DNA of 64,000 nucleotides, taken from the NCBI RefSeq assembly GCF_026210795.1, contig NC_089435.1, positions 2,728,001 through 2,792,000 on the forward strand, written 5' to 3'. The stretch is from Rhizophagus irregularis (lineage: Eukaryota; Glomeromycota; Glomeromycetes; Glomerales; Glomeraceae). Every line of letters starts with the position of its first letter. Within the stretch, counting starts at the first letter, position 1. Below the pieces are notes generated by a model, which was given only the letters and a program-made list of their open reading frames with translations, searched no databases and had not been told where the DNA came from. Made by a program: the position numbers and the translations under genes. Positions 36,584-48,176 of the stretch are shown in pieces.

Positions 36584-38353
36584 ATGGTACAATCATTACC
36601 AGCAGAGTCCCTTCAAGAAATATTTAAATCTTTTAAAGATGATATAAAAATATTACACTCATGTTTATTAGTGAATAAATTTTGGGCTAGTTGTGCAGTA
36701 TCTTTTTTATGGAGTCGACCTTTCGAACTTTTAACTCGTCCATCAAGTAAACTTATCGAAACTTATTCGAAATTTTTCGATAAAGATTCTCAAAAAATCT
36801 TATCATCTTACGGAATTATAATTATACCACCTCAAAAACCAACGTTATTTGAATATCCTTTATTCATTAAAAGTCTTCAATATGATTATCTTTATGATTT
36901 TAGTTCTGTATGGTTTCAAGAAGGGTTTAATAAGGGTATACAAAAACGTTATGCGGGATTTGAAAAAACAAGTATATTAAGAGTTTTTGTTAAGGAATTA
37001 TTTAAATTAATGTTTAGTAAATTTTCTAGTATAGAAGATTTATCATTTAACGTAATAAGATTCCTTGACGCACCGGATATAGCTGGTAGTAGATTGGTTA
37101 GTAGATTTAGACCATATAGGGATGCATCATACGTTAAAAGAGCTTTAGAATATTTATCATTATTTGAAGAAGATATAATTGAAATACTTTCTTTTGAAGA
37201 TTCTAAAATTTCTTTAAAAAGATTACAAACATTAGAATGTGGAGCGAATAGGAATGATATCGTTATATTGGATACATTCAGGAATTTAACAAGGTCCATT
37301 AATACTCTAAAATTTAATTTTGCATCAGAATTAAGTAATCATAACGTTTATGATGATGCTAATATAATCTGTTCGATTACAAATCTAATTAAGGAACAAA
37401 GATATATAAAGAAAGTTAGTATACGTCATGGAACTCAACATGTTTTTGGATTAGTCACAGCGTTGGAATGTCATGTTAATAATCTTACTGAATTATCATT
37501 TGATAAGATTGATTTTAACATAATACCGACAGCAGAAAAAATATTTTCTATAATTTCTTTATGTGAAAATTTAAAAAAATTAGTTGTAACAAATTGTGAA
37601 GGGATAACTAACGAAATAATTTTACCACTCGGTAATGCGACATTTATTAATTTAGAAACGCTCATATTTACAAAGACGCATAATCCTATAGATGATATTT
37701 TTAGGGCTTTCTTAATAGGAGTTCCACGACAGAATAATATCACTCCTTTAACACTTGAACCATTAAAAAATCTTATAAGTACAAATGGAAATTTAAAGGT
37801 TTTACGTTTAGGTAGAAATTTACTTTATAGTAGAGATTTACCAAATGATTTCGTTTTTTCAACAACTTATCCACCGGTGGATGTGATGGAGTCGGCAACA
37901 TCATGCTGTCGTAATTTAACACTTATCGAAATTCATATTAGGAGAGAAATATTACCTCAGGTGCTTAAGGTCTTGGAATCAAATTGTCAATTAAATCGTT
38001 TGATCTTCTCTGCAGAAATGGAATTAGTTGATGATGAACGTTTTTGGAGAAAATTGTCAACTTCTCTTCCAATTAGTTTAAAAGATTTAACCATTAGTAT
38101 TGGACCAGTGTTTTGGTTGATGGTATTACATTGGTTATTTGAAAATATGAAATGTAAATTGGAAATTTTACAATTTCCTTTATCCATCTTCATTGATGAT
38201 GAATATCTTTGTATTATTACTCAATACGCTAAACTAATGGGATCTTTAAAAAGATTGGCTTTACATAATAGTAATAGGATCACTCAAAAAGGACTATCTA
38301 AAGCGCTCCTCGTAATTGAAACTATTACAAATACTGGTGAATATAATTATTAA
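36584..38353 (+). CDS. F-box protein 1 with LRR-like C-terminal region
   Basis: Single-exon gene, 589 aa. The N-terminus is an F-box (about residues 4-48: LPAESLQEIF...ILHSCLLVNKFWASCAVSFLWSRPFEL), the Skp1-binding module of SCF ubiquitin ligases. The SCLLVNKFW..LW.RPF pattern is that of the large glomeromycete F-box family. The rest consists of irregular leucine-rich repeats (for example LTELSFDKIDF, LKKLVVTNCEGIT, LETLIFTKT, LKVLRLGRNLL), probably a substrate-recognition surface. No signal peptide or membrane helix. The start is the first ATG, after a pyrimidine-rich leader, and leads straight into the F-box. F-box gene 2 follows 1 kb downstream on the same strand and has the same C-terminal pattern, so they are tandem paralogues. 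Confidence 0.9.
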   Translation: MVQSLPAESLQEIFKSFKDDIKILHSCLLVNKFWASCAVSFLWSRPFELLTRPSSKLIETYSKFFDKDSQKILSSYGIIIIPPQKPTLFEYPLFIKSLQYDYLYDFSSVWFQEGFNKGIQKRYAGFEKTSILRVFVKELFKLMFSKFSSIEDLSFNVIRFLDAPDIAGSRLVSRFRPYRDASYVKRALEYLSLFEEDIIEILSFEDSKISLKRLQTLECGANRNDIVILDTFRNLTRSINTLKFNFASELSNHNVYDDANIICSITNLIKEQRYIKKVSIRHGTQHVFGLVTALECHVNNLTELSFDKIDFNIIPTAEKIFSIISLCENLKKLVVTNCEGITNEIILPLGNATFINLETLIFTKTHNPIDDIFRAFLIGVPRQNNITPLTLEPLKNLISTNGNLKVLRLGRNLLYSRDLPNDFVFSTTYPPVDVMESATSCCRNLTLIEIHIRREILPQVLKVLESNCQLNRLIFSAEMELVDDERFWRKLSTSLPISLKDLTISIGPVFWLMVLHWLFENMKCKLEILQFPLSIFIDDEYLCIITQYAKLMGSLKRLALHNSNRITQKGLSKALLVIETITNTGEYNY

Positions 38354-39359
38354 AATAGATAATAATTTTACGCCGAATTCTCCAAAAAAAAAAAAAAAAA
38401 AAAATTGTAATTACTTTTTTTAAAATCACATTATGATAGAGATTAAGATAGAGGAGTAAAAAATAATTTTCTAAGATTTATTTTGTAAGATTTTTTTTTT
38501 TTACGGCGGGTAGTGAGTAGTGATTGATAATATTTTATGTTACGTACACTACATCATTTTTTTCATTTGTTTTTTTTTTGTTTTTTATTAAATAAAAAAG
38601 TATCTTTTTTAGATAAATTTAGAAAGAATTATGGAGTTTGAAGCATGGAATTTGCTGATGGAATTTGCTGCATCAAAACATCAATAAATCAATGATTTTG
38701 ATTTTGATTTTTATTTTATTTTTTTTTTTAAGCCAATAAGTTCTCGTAAAATTAAAAATAGAACGGATTATTTTAACGGGATTATGATTAATCCGATAAT
38801 CAATCAACCTGCCATTTCTGATTATTTGATCGGGATTTTCTCGTTTTAGATTAAATCAGCAACAATTAGTTACAGGTTTTATATGCAAGCTTGAAACCAA
38901 TTCTTTTTGAGTATTCATTCATACATTATAATTTACGTAATTTTCAATTCCCTTATGAAATTTTTTTTTTATGTTTTTCCGATATCATCGATATCGTGAT
39001 TGTTAACAATAAATCACGTTCTTTTTTTGTCGTTCCCATATTATAATCTACAATAACTCTTTTTTTCATATCATGATTTTCTTTATTTTACTTATATTGA
39101 CAAGTTACATTCTCTGTAGCACGTGAAACGTGTAGATCAAATGTTAAATCCGGTTTAATCTAATTGGTCTTTATCCATTTAATTGGTCTTTGGGTATTAT
39201 CCGTAGTTGTCGATCTTGATATTATGTTGTACGTTAATAATAAATATTTAGTACTTGCTTTGTTTGTATTTCCTGATTTTTTTTTTCGTTTTTTTTTCTC
39301 ATTCTTATTTTTCCTTTTTTTCACGTTTAAAAACGAGATTTCCATCTTTTTTGGCAACA
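38354..39359. other. spacer between F-box genes
   Basis: Poly-A at 38383-38403 close to the end of gene 1; otherwise AT-rich. The word GGAATTTGCTG is duplicated at about 38647-38672. A T-rich tract at 39279-39320 precedes gene 2. No gene seen. Confidence 0.5.
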
Positions 39360-41792
39360 ATGAGTAATAACGATAATGACCCTCACTTTATTAACAACAT
39401 CAACTTCAACAACAACTCCAACAACTCCAACAACTCCAACAACAACAATAATAACAACAACAACAACAACAATAATAATAACGATAAATCAGTACCGATT
39501 CCAACAGAAATTCTTTTACAAATATTTTCATATTTAAATAAAGATTATATAACATTATATAATTGTTTATTAGTTAATAAATTTTGGTATATAAATGTAA
39601 TAGAAATATTATATTCTAATCCTTTTAATTTATTATTACAATCAAATACATTAAATACTTCAACAACACAACAAATTATAAATTGTAATAATAATAATAA
39701 TCATTATAATAATAATTTAAGAAAATTAATTATAATACCAAATATAAATTATTCAAAAAAATTTAATAATAATATTTATAATATTAATAATAATAATACT
39801 ATAGAAAATAGGATAGTAAAATTAATAGATTTATATATTAAATGTTTAAAAATTTGTCATGAAAATGATTTTAAAGAAATTGAGAAAAGATTAAATGATA
39901 AAGAGATTTTTTATATTTATAATAATAATTATGATGATGGGGATGGGGATATTAATCATGGTGATAGTAATAATCATGGTAACAATCATGGTGATAATAA
40001 TGATTCGGATGGTAATAATCATGGTGATAATAGTGATTCGGATGGTAAAAATCATGAAGATCAAGATTCCTCCTCCTCCTCCTCTTCTTCCTCTTCCTCT
40101 TCCTCTTCCTCTTCATTATTATTGGATTATTCATCATATTTGAGATATTTAAGATATGATGATTTATTTAATTTCACTTCTATTTACTTAAATTCATTTC
40201 CTCATAATACAAGAAAAAATTTCGTCTCTTTAAACAACAACTATTATTACAACAACAGCATCATCAACAACAACAACAATAATAATGGTTTCAAGAAATC
40301 ATTATATACTTATAATCCTTATAGTATTATAACGAAGAGAACGATAGTAATGGAATTATTTAAAAAATTTTTAAATCAACGTAAAAATTTAATAGAATTA
40401 TCATTAAATACGAATTTTATTAATGATTTTAAAAAATTCGAGATGAATTTTAACGGTATCGATCAAGATTTATTTGATATATTTAATGAAAAAACTTTAG
40501 ATGATAACGATCATAACGATTATAACGATCATAGTAACGATGATGATGATAATAATAATAATGATAATATACGTACTTTAATTTGTGGTGGGATTAAATT
40601 TGATGAAATATTAAAATCATTACAAAATAATTTAAAATTATCATCTATAAAAAATTTTATAATGGATTTTAATTTACCTTATAATTTTAATTTAAGTAAT
40701 AAATATTATATTTCTTCAAATAAGATAGTGAATTTTTTATCCACACAAAAAAATTTAAAAAAATTATGCGTTGTTGGAAGATATTATGAATTACATGATA
40801 TTTTTTTAAAATTATCTCAACGTAATATTTTAAAAAAATTATCTTGTTTAGAATTTTATGGTATAGTATTTAATAATAATAATCATTTAACTATAGGAAA
40901 TGGAAATGGAAATGATGAAAATTCTCTTAATAATAATAATTTAATTCAAGGAAAATCTCTTATAAATGAGATAATTTTTTGTAATAATTTACAAGAACTT
41001 GTATTTGAAGATTGTGTAAATCTTACTAGTGATACTTTATTTCAATTACGTAATTCAAAATTTACGTCCTTAAAAAAATTCACTTTTAGAAATTGTTCAG
41101 GAAAAAATATTCATTCTTCTTCTTCACATAATTCTTTAGCGTATCTTATTAAAAATAATAGAAAATTTCTTGAAGAAATTAGATTTGGAAGAAAATTAAA
41201 ATGGTTTATAAGAAAAATTTATGATGTTGGTGGTATAGTATTAGAAGAAATGATGAGATGTGAAAATTTAAAAGTAATAGAATTTTGTTTATTGGTTAAT
41301 ATTGTTGAAGAATTTTTAGATTTACTTCGATCATGTAAATCTTTAGAAAAAATTATTATATCAATAGAAGGTGAATTAAGTGATAATGAATTATTTTGGA
41401 AAAGATTTGGTAATTCTTTAAATGAAAATCGTAATTCTTTAAATGAATTATCAATTTGTATAGGTGGTGGTATAGGAACTAATAATAATGAAAATGAATT
41501 ATGGATTGAAATGTTTGAATGGTTTTTTAATTCTTGTGATATTCCTATTAATATATTGAAATTTCCTACGTGTCATTCTATTAATGAAAATTATTTAAAA
41601 ATTATTGAAAAATATGCTAAAAGGGTTGGTGGTATAAAAAAGATTATGTTATGTGAAGGTATTATAAGAAGGAAAAATTCTATTGATTTGAAATTTGAAG
41701 GTGTACAATATTTACAAATTTGTTGTAATGATGTAGAATTTGATGATGATGATTTGATAAAAAAAATTAGATTTAGAAGTAATATTCAATAA
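39360..41792 (+). CDS. F-box protein 2 with Asn, Ser and Asp/His/Gly low-complexity tracts
   Basis: Intronless, 810 aa from the ATG at 39360. The frame is open further upstream but only from a TTG. Residues 12-41 are an Asn/Ser-rich run with 15 consecutive Asn. The F-box follows at about 46-90 (PIPTEILLQIF...YNCLLVNKFW...LYSNPFNLL). About residues 195-237 are imperfect NNHGDNNDSDG repeats followed by about 16 Ser (237-252). A second Asp/Asn-rich tract lies near 381-402. The C-terminal half has LRR-like segments (LQELVFEDCVNLT, LKVIEFCLLVNIV), and the last 120 residues align by eye with F-box protein 1 (WFFNSCDIPINILKFP against WLFENMKCKLEILQFP). It is therefore a paralogue enlarged by microsatellite-like inserts. 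Predicted SCF substrate adaptor. Confidence 0.87.
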   Translation: MSNNDNDPHFINNINFNNNSNNSNNSNNNNNNNNNNNNNNNDKSVPIPTEILLQIFSYLNKDYITLYNCLLVNKFWYINVIEILYSNPFNLLLQSNTLNTSTTQQIINCNNNNNHYNNNLRKLIIIPNINYSKKFNNNIYNINNNNTIENRIVKLIDLYIKCLKICHENDFKEIEKRLNDKEIFYIYNNNYDDGDGDINHGDSNNHGNNHGDNNDSDGNNHGDNSDSDGKNHEDQDSSSSSSSSSSSSSSSSLLLDYSSYLRYLRYDDLFNFTSIYLNSFPHNTRKNFVSLNNNYYYNNSIINNNNNNNGFKKSLYTYNPYSIITKRTIVMELFKKFLNQRKNLIELSLNTNFINDFKKFEMNFNGIDQDLFDIFNEKTLDDNDHNDYNDHSNDDDDNNNNDNIRTLICGGIKFDEILKSLQNNLKLSSIKNFIMDFNLPYNFNLSNKYYISSNKIVNFLSTQKNLKKLCVVGRYYELHDIFLKLSQRNILKKLSCLEFYGIVFNNNNHLTIGNGNGNDENSLNNNNLIQGKSLINEIIFCNNLQELVFEDCVNLTSDTLFQLRNSKFTSLKKFTFRNCSGKNIHSSSSHNSLAYLIKNNRKFLEEIRFGRKLKWFIRKIYDVGGIVLEEMMRCENLKVIEFCLLVNIVEEFLDLLRSCKSLEKIIISIEGELSDNELFWKRFGNSLNENRNSLNELSICIGGGIGTNNNENELWIEMFEWFFNSCDIPINILKFPTCHSINENYLKIIEKYAKRVGGIKKIMLCEGIIRRKNSIDLKFEGVQYLQICCNDVEFDDDDLIKKIRFRSNIQ

Positions 41793-44700
41793 GTATAGAT
41801 AACTTAGGGTTCGTAGGGTTAGGGTTGGTGTATATATAATTACGTTCGACGTTGGTACGTTCGACGTTTTCAATTTCCAATACGCACAGATCTTGATCGT
41901 GATGATCTGAGTAAGTAAGTTGTTTATTACTTTTTTTTTTAAACATATATTGTAATAATTGATTTTCTATAATTTTACGTACCATGTTTTTGTATTTTTT
42001 TAGGTTCAAAGCAAATAAGTAGCAACAGAAGATGGCAGGTTAATTTTGGATCAGGTACGCAACTACAAGTATTTCGTCCACGGGACGACGCTTTCTTTCT
42101 TCCATGGACTATATAGTTATCATCACTTCACTCTTCCCCTTCTCCTTTCATTCCCTCGCCCTTTCGTCCTTTCCCTTCCTTTACCATCCTTAGCCTTTTC
42201 CTCTACTATTGCCTATTATTTCCTTCCTGTCCTCTTCACCGCTCCTTCACCCTTTCCTTTTGCCTCAACGTTGGTGATATAAGTCAGAAACGATAGATAG
42301 AACATGTATATATATATATGATGATGTTAAATTATAAATCAATTTATTTCACTTATTTAATATATTAAATTGTTTCCAATCTGTATAAACAAAATTTAAT
42401 AAAGATTTTATTTTATTTCCTATTCTAATTATCAAATGATCGTGACGTGATCAAAGTAATGCGATCACATGTTCACATCGATTATTTAAAAGTATTATAT
42501 TTACAATTTATTTTCTTTCCGTAGCCGTTTTTACTCGGGAGGGATGTGCTTAGCACTTCCCTCCACTGGATCATTTTCGACACCAGGGTGGCGCTGTCAG
42601 ATTTGGCGGTTTGGTTCACGATTTAATTTAGAATTACTTTTAGGCTTACGTATAGTTCGTCCCTGTAGTATGTATCGTGACTTTGTTCACATGGAAATTA
42701 TAAATAAAATAAAATTTATAATTTCTTTTCCAGCTTCTTCAGTCTATATTATTGGAGAACCTAAAAGCCAAAACGCCAAAACGCCGGAGCCGTGATGATA
42801 ATGAGATCAAGGCTTTAACCCGCTGATCCGTGAAATAACTGGTTTATACCACGAAGACTAACGTCCCGTATACAATATTAAACTATCGATAGACTTTTTT
42901 AGCTTTATCCTTTAAATAAGCATCACCCATAAAATATTAATAAGGAAAATCACGGACGACTATTAAGGAAACGTGGTATAAAAATACCAATTCATTCTCG
43001 TTCACAATAATAGCACTTTCTTATGTCATTTAAATAGTGATAAATTGATAGATGGGGACAATTTAATAATATACTTATTTATGTGTTAAAATGAAAGTCT
43101 CAGAAAATGAAATCGAGAAAAGGAATATTCGATCGTCAGCGCAAAAAAAAGGCCCTCCATAACGTAAAAGTTTCATGCCTTATGTCGCCACAATTTAAGC
43201 GCCAAAAGCGTTCAACTTAGCCACATACGATCTCAAATACTTAATTACATAATATATTAGTTATGTTTATAAAAAAAATTCACAAAAGATATATAAGTAC
43301 AAGCATATCACGTACGTTGAATTACAATTATTACTAAAATTGAATAATCAAACTTACTTTTTATAAATTTATTAATAAAATATTTATAAACTTAAAAAAC
43401 AAAATAGTTAATTTTCAAGAATGATCTTTTTATTGTTTTTATTGAATATTTTTTTTTTTTAGGAATTATCCACTTTCATGATAAAAACAAATTTCCGTGT
43501 TGATATCGAACAGCTTAATATTTAAATGCTTTAATTCATCTTTTCAACTTCTTTTTAAGTTTGCAGTATATTCCCATTTTTAGTTGCTTTTTCACATTTT
43601 CTTCAACGGATAGAATTTTCACGGCAAATAGGAAGACCACAACTTTCTTCAATGATGTCTCTTCGATCTCAGAAAGTCAATGGTTATTGCTAACTTGATA
43701 CAGCCTTCGAAGAACTATTCGTAGTCTCACCTTTTCATCTTATTGCCTCTTTTATTGTTGGTTTCCCGTTGCTATCTTACCTAATTGAAATGAAATATTG
43801 CTTGGTACTTTTAGTATGGAACCAGTTAATTAGGTGACAAATAGGATTTCACCTACTCGAAAAAAACAAAGTCCCTCAGATAAATAGTAAACGTGGTGGG
43901 TGTTGCACGTTATAAATAAAAATAGATCACTTGATCGAAGAATCTTTCTGAGAATTTAGCATTATTTCAAGACACGTTGAACCAAGAGTCCCTCTCGTCT
44001 CTCGCTCTTCTTCAAGGTCAAAGATCATCGCCTCCCTTAGGATCGCGATTTGGTTGTTAGTGTTAGAATTATTCTCGGCTTAATGTATTTTGTCCTTATA
44101 GTTTGTACTGCAACTTTGTATCTTCTGCGTCATAAAAATAAAACGTTGAATCAAGAGTTCATCACTGTAGTCTAGAAGAATGTCTCCTGAGCTAGGAGTT
44201 CCCAGCTTGCGCTCGAAATAAAGAGTTCACCACTGCGATCAAGAGTCACTTGCTTTCTTTTAATAATTTTATCTTTCAGATGTCAATTATTCTTGAGCTT
44301 TATTTCAGTGTTTCAGTGTTTCAGTATCAGACCAAAATTTTAGGTCGCGAGTTGCGACACCGTTTTTATATAATCATGCACGCTCCGTTTATCATTTCGC
44401 TACCACATGTCCTATTCTTGACCATAGCAAGATAAAGTTATTTGGAGTTATTAGCAGCAGGCCATGAATAAATGAAAAAATTAAGATACTTCTTTTTAGT
44501 GACCAAGATTTCAAATGCATGATCGATAAAAACTCGATCACGTTTAATTATTCACGTGATATAGATATTGCATTTTATTGGCCAAATATCACCAATCTCC
44601 AATATTAATTTTGGCTCGAATTACGAATTTTGTGATTGATCTGGTGCTTGACAAAGTCAATGGCCGAGCATAATTGGACTCGATTAAATTCTAATTCCTA

Positions 44701-45118
44701 ATTTTGACATTTCCTTACAAATTTTGTTTGAAGTACATCAAACTTCAGAGAAATAAATAATAATGAACTATCTCTCGAGCTAGCAGTGGGAAGCTTGTAC
44801 ACAACTGAATACCGTGGAGCATTAACCATTTTTTGACCTGGTTGAGCGAGATATGAAAACGGAAAATTTTATTTTTTATTACCTAATTAGGTTACAGTTT
44901 TCACGCAGTGACGCAGATCAGATCAAGATTGATTCATTACTATCTATTAGTATTTTGATACTTTTGATGATAATTTATTTCATCATCTAAGAGAATATTT
45001 TAAATATGTCTAATGACTTTCCGCTAGATGCCCAATTATTTATATTTCAAAATGCTAAAGTGCTTAGATCTGTTATTCAGCAAACCGTTCTCCCCTGGCT
45101 TTATGGATCGGGTGGTAT
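41793..45118. repeat. gene-poor region with dispersed repeats and a telomere-like motif
   Basis: TTAGGGTTCGTAGGGTTAGGG occurs at 41804-41824, close to fungal telomere repeats. The ACGTTCGACGTT unit is doubled at about 41842-41867. A pyrimidine-rich block fills about 42085-42260. A hairpin GGAGGGATGTGCT/AGCACTTCCCTCC lies at 42539-42567. Two related stretches, about 42600-42720 and 44045-44150, share TTAGAATTA...GGCTTA...GT.CTGTAGTATGTA.CG.GACTTTG-like sequence followed by A-rich tails, which suggests retroposed copies of one family. A dispersed repeat copy (GTGACAAATAGGATTTCACC...AAGTCCCTCAGATA) is at about 43834-43910. No intact gene. Confidence 0.5.
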
Positions 45119-45278
45119 CCCAGTAAATAGTTTTGTATAAATTTGTACCAAATGGGTTCATCCACATATAATTGGATCTAGATTGGCTTAAATTTGGATT
45201 ATTTTTTGCGTAAATTTGAGCTAATTTCGAACCAATGAGCCCGTTTGGTATAAATTTATACAAAAACTATTTACTGGG
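45119..45278. mobile_element. MITE, 160 bp, about 41-bp terminal inverted repeats
   Basis: The ends begin CCCAGTAAATAG and finish CTATTTACTGGG. The inverted arms extend to about 41 bases with one indel and about three mismatches. TAT flanks both ends (45116-45118 and 45279-45281), consistent with a 3-bp or TA-type target duplication. No coding capacity; the minus-strand frame across it is a by-product of the inverted repeat. Confidence 0.78.
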
Positions 45279-45821
45279 TATTTGATGCAATTCTGCAAAA
45301 GGCCGAGTAACGCTTTAGCCGACTTGTAGAATTGTAAATGTAAATTTAGTCTGATGACGAGGTTTTATGACGGGTTTGCATTTATTTTTTGTCAATTATT
45401 TGCGTATGATAGCGAGGTCGGTATTTAAAGATTTCTATTTTCTACGAAGTACAATAAAATACAAACAAATCATGTCAGTATATAGCGAATTCTCAAGTGG
45501 CAGCAGCGATAACATCGATGTAAAGCAACAAATGATTTGCATGCTCTCATTGTAAATGCCTTAAGAAAAAATGTGTTAATCCAAACATTTTCTGAACAAA
45601 TTCAATTTATAACCAGTCCAATTTCTGGAAAATACAACTGAAATAGTTATTAGCCGAAAATAGGGGTTGAATTAGTCCGATTTGGTACAGTCCAGTCCCA
45701 AAAAGACCAGTCTTTTAGCCAAGACTGGACCGGACCGATCCAAGTTTTGACAAAATTTCAAAAATTTATGTTTATTGATTATTAAAATATTTTTAAAAAA
45801 ACGTAAAACTATTATTAATAA
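45279..45821. other. intergenic
   Basis: Short GC-richer palindromic stretch at about 45690-45740 (GTCCAGTC...AGACTGGAC). No gene seen. Confidence 0.45.
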
Positions 45822-46148
45822 GAAGGTGATGATAGGAGTAAGGTAGAGGATGATGAAAACAAAGGGGGAGAATGGAGGCCTATCGTGGAAAAGGTAAAGA
45901 TAGAGGTAGACATTTTAGAGGTAGAGGTACACAGAGTAGAGGTAGACGTTAGTAATTAGTAATTAGTAGATAATCTTATTGAAATACATAGTTAGCTTTC
46001 CTTTGGCATTTAGTGATGAGTTTTCGTCGTACCTATCATTGCACGCTGATGGAGTTAGTAGATAGCAATTGATGTTCTTGAATTTATTTTGTACCATCTA
46101 CAGTTTAAATTTATAATAAAAAATGTGCGTTACTAACAAAAAAAAAAA
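45822..46148 (+). pseudogene. 5'-truncated retrocopy encoding an RG-rich C-terminus
   Basis: Coding-like sequence begins abruptly at about 45822 with an acidic stretch (EGDDRSKVEDDENKGGEW). It shifts frame near 45875 into an Arg/Gly-rich tail (YRGKGKDRGRHFRGRG...) that stops at 45950-45952. About 160 bp later come a polyadenylation signal AATAAA (46115-46120) and a run of 11 A (46138-46148). Truncated 5' end, 3' UTR, poly(A) signal and A tail together indicate a processed retrocopy mobilised by a LINE. An acidic segment followed by an RGG/RG tail is typical of RNA-binding proteins, but the parent gene cannot be named from this remnant. Confidence 0.6.
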
Positions 46149-48176
46149 CAACTATAATTTATTCCAATCAATAAAGAATCCATTCAAATATTGACAGTTA
46201 ATTACTAATTTTCTAAGTTTATAAAATTAAAATTTTTATGATGTGATATTTAAGTTTTGATAAATAGTTAATAAATTTTTTTTTATTAATCGGATCAAAT
46301 TTTAGAGTGAGGTTCGCTTAAACTAGTTTTTGGTTTTAATTGACCTAATATTCCCATTATAAACATGATTTTAATATCACAAATTATTTGTCACTGACTC
46401 GTTCAGATACAAAACAAAAATGAACTCCTAATTATACCAACATAAAAATGGAAATTCTTTTATATACTGTATTAGATTTTACAGATAAAAAATGATTTTT
46501 TAATTGATAATTAATAAAAAAAGCTGAATTAATTAAAATGTTTAAGGAATATTACTAAGTATAAAATAAAAATAAGATTATCATGAGCAAGAACTTTAAG
46601 AGATTCTCTAGGAACCATGTTTTATTGACGAAATTCATTTATTTTTGAATAATAAATTTCTATTTCTCTTTTTTTTATTTCGAAAATACCTTTTTTTAAT
46701 GATCATGGGAATGTGGTGCATAAAAAATTAATTGCCCCATAAATAATACTTTGTAACATAATAAAATAATTAATCAATATAAAATAATAATGAAATACGT
46801 TTATTGATAGTAGTTTAAATTGAATGATCGATGAAATATCGATTGCACGTGATAATGTTCAAATAACAAGAAATGTATATTTGACAACTTTGATACGTGT
46901 CTTTTAAGAAATTAACATCTAATTTTTGGAAAATTGACAATGAGAAATCTAAAAACACAATGTAAATTTAAGAAATTCAAGAAATAAATGGTTTTGATAT
47001 GCAAATAATGAAGATGTCATGTCTTTGTTTAATAAATACGAATAAAATCAGGGTTATAAACGTAAGATATAAATTTACCATCTTTAATAATTTTCAACGA
47101 TTTTTTTTTACAAAAAAAATACTTGAAGATTCTGCGTTGATACTATCATTTTTTTTTCATTCTTGTTCGGAAAGATTACAATTCCTAAATTTATTACGTT
47201 CCAAATTTTAGTTTTATTTAATTAATAAATCGAGTAAATATAAAATAATGAATATATATAAATAAATCAATAAAATCTTTAATAATTTTAGAAAACACTT
47301 AACTAGTCTTGTGAGAAAGACATCCTATGACCATTAGTGAACATGATGAACCAGAAGGTACAGTACATAACAATACTTACGTAATTCTCTATCATGTTGC
47401 GTGACACGACTATATAATTATTTTAATTAAAAACTGTAAAATAAAATTTGCAATTAAAAAATCAAAATTGGCTTTTTAATGGTTCTCCTTTTATCATTTA
47501 AAGATAGAATTAAAGAAGACTCTAGGAAAAGGAGACTTCAGAGAAAGGAAAAAAGTCAACAATAATAATAGTCATTACGGAAAACCAATGTTGAAAAGAA
47601 AATAATTTGAAAAAGAAAGAATGATCTCTGAATGGAAATAATATTTTTCTCGTAACTTACAACAAAAAAATTATGAGTTTGATCATAACACAAAAATTTT
47701 TTTGATAAATATTTAGTCATGTACTAGTAAACAAATGGTTAGAAGAAATTTATAGCTTATTTTATTCATGTAAATAAATACATGTAAAATATTACTTGTA
47801 ATTTAGCAAATTTATTCTTCCAAAAAAAAAAAGAATTTTCACATTTCATTTCTTATAAAATCTACTAATGCGCATATTAAAAATGATTAAAGTCGTACTG
47901 GACATGAAATAAATTTCATTTTACCCAAATTAATAAAATTAATAAAGTAAAATAACTTATTTAATATAAGAAGAAATAAGTATTTGTTTAAAAGAGAAGG
48001 GAAAGAAAATGTTGAAATAGTAGTAATAGTCACGTTATTATATCAAGATTGAATCAGAAAAAAAAAAATAATAACTGTAAACAGGGATTAAGGGATTATT
48101 GTTTTATTGTCATGTTATTATTAAATATACGTGGTTACGATATTTGTACTTGTCATTGCGTAGTAGATCAGATGCA
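46149..48176. other. AT-rich gene-free region
   Basis: One CACGTGAT site at 46846. Open frames are short with AT-rich composition; nothing recognisable. Confidence 0.5.

Noticed and set aside
39255-39359. N-terminal extension of F-box protein 2 upstream of the ATG
   Set aside because: It begins with TTG and encodes a Phe-rich stretch from a T-rich leader; the ATG at 39360 fits better.
42046-42282. Plus-strand 78-codon frame rich in Leu/Phe/Pro
   Set aside because: Product of a pyrimidine-rich tract; no motif.
42539-42567. Helitron 3' hairpin
   Set aside because: Hairpin is good but no CTRR end and no TC start were found.
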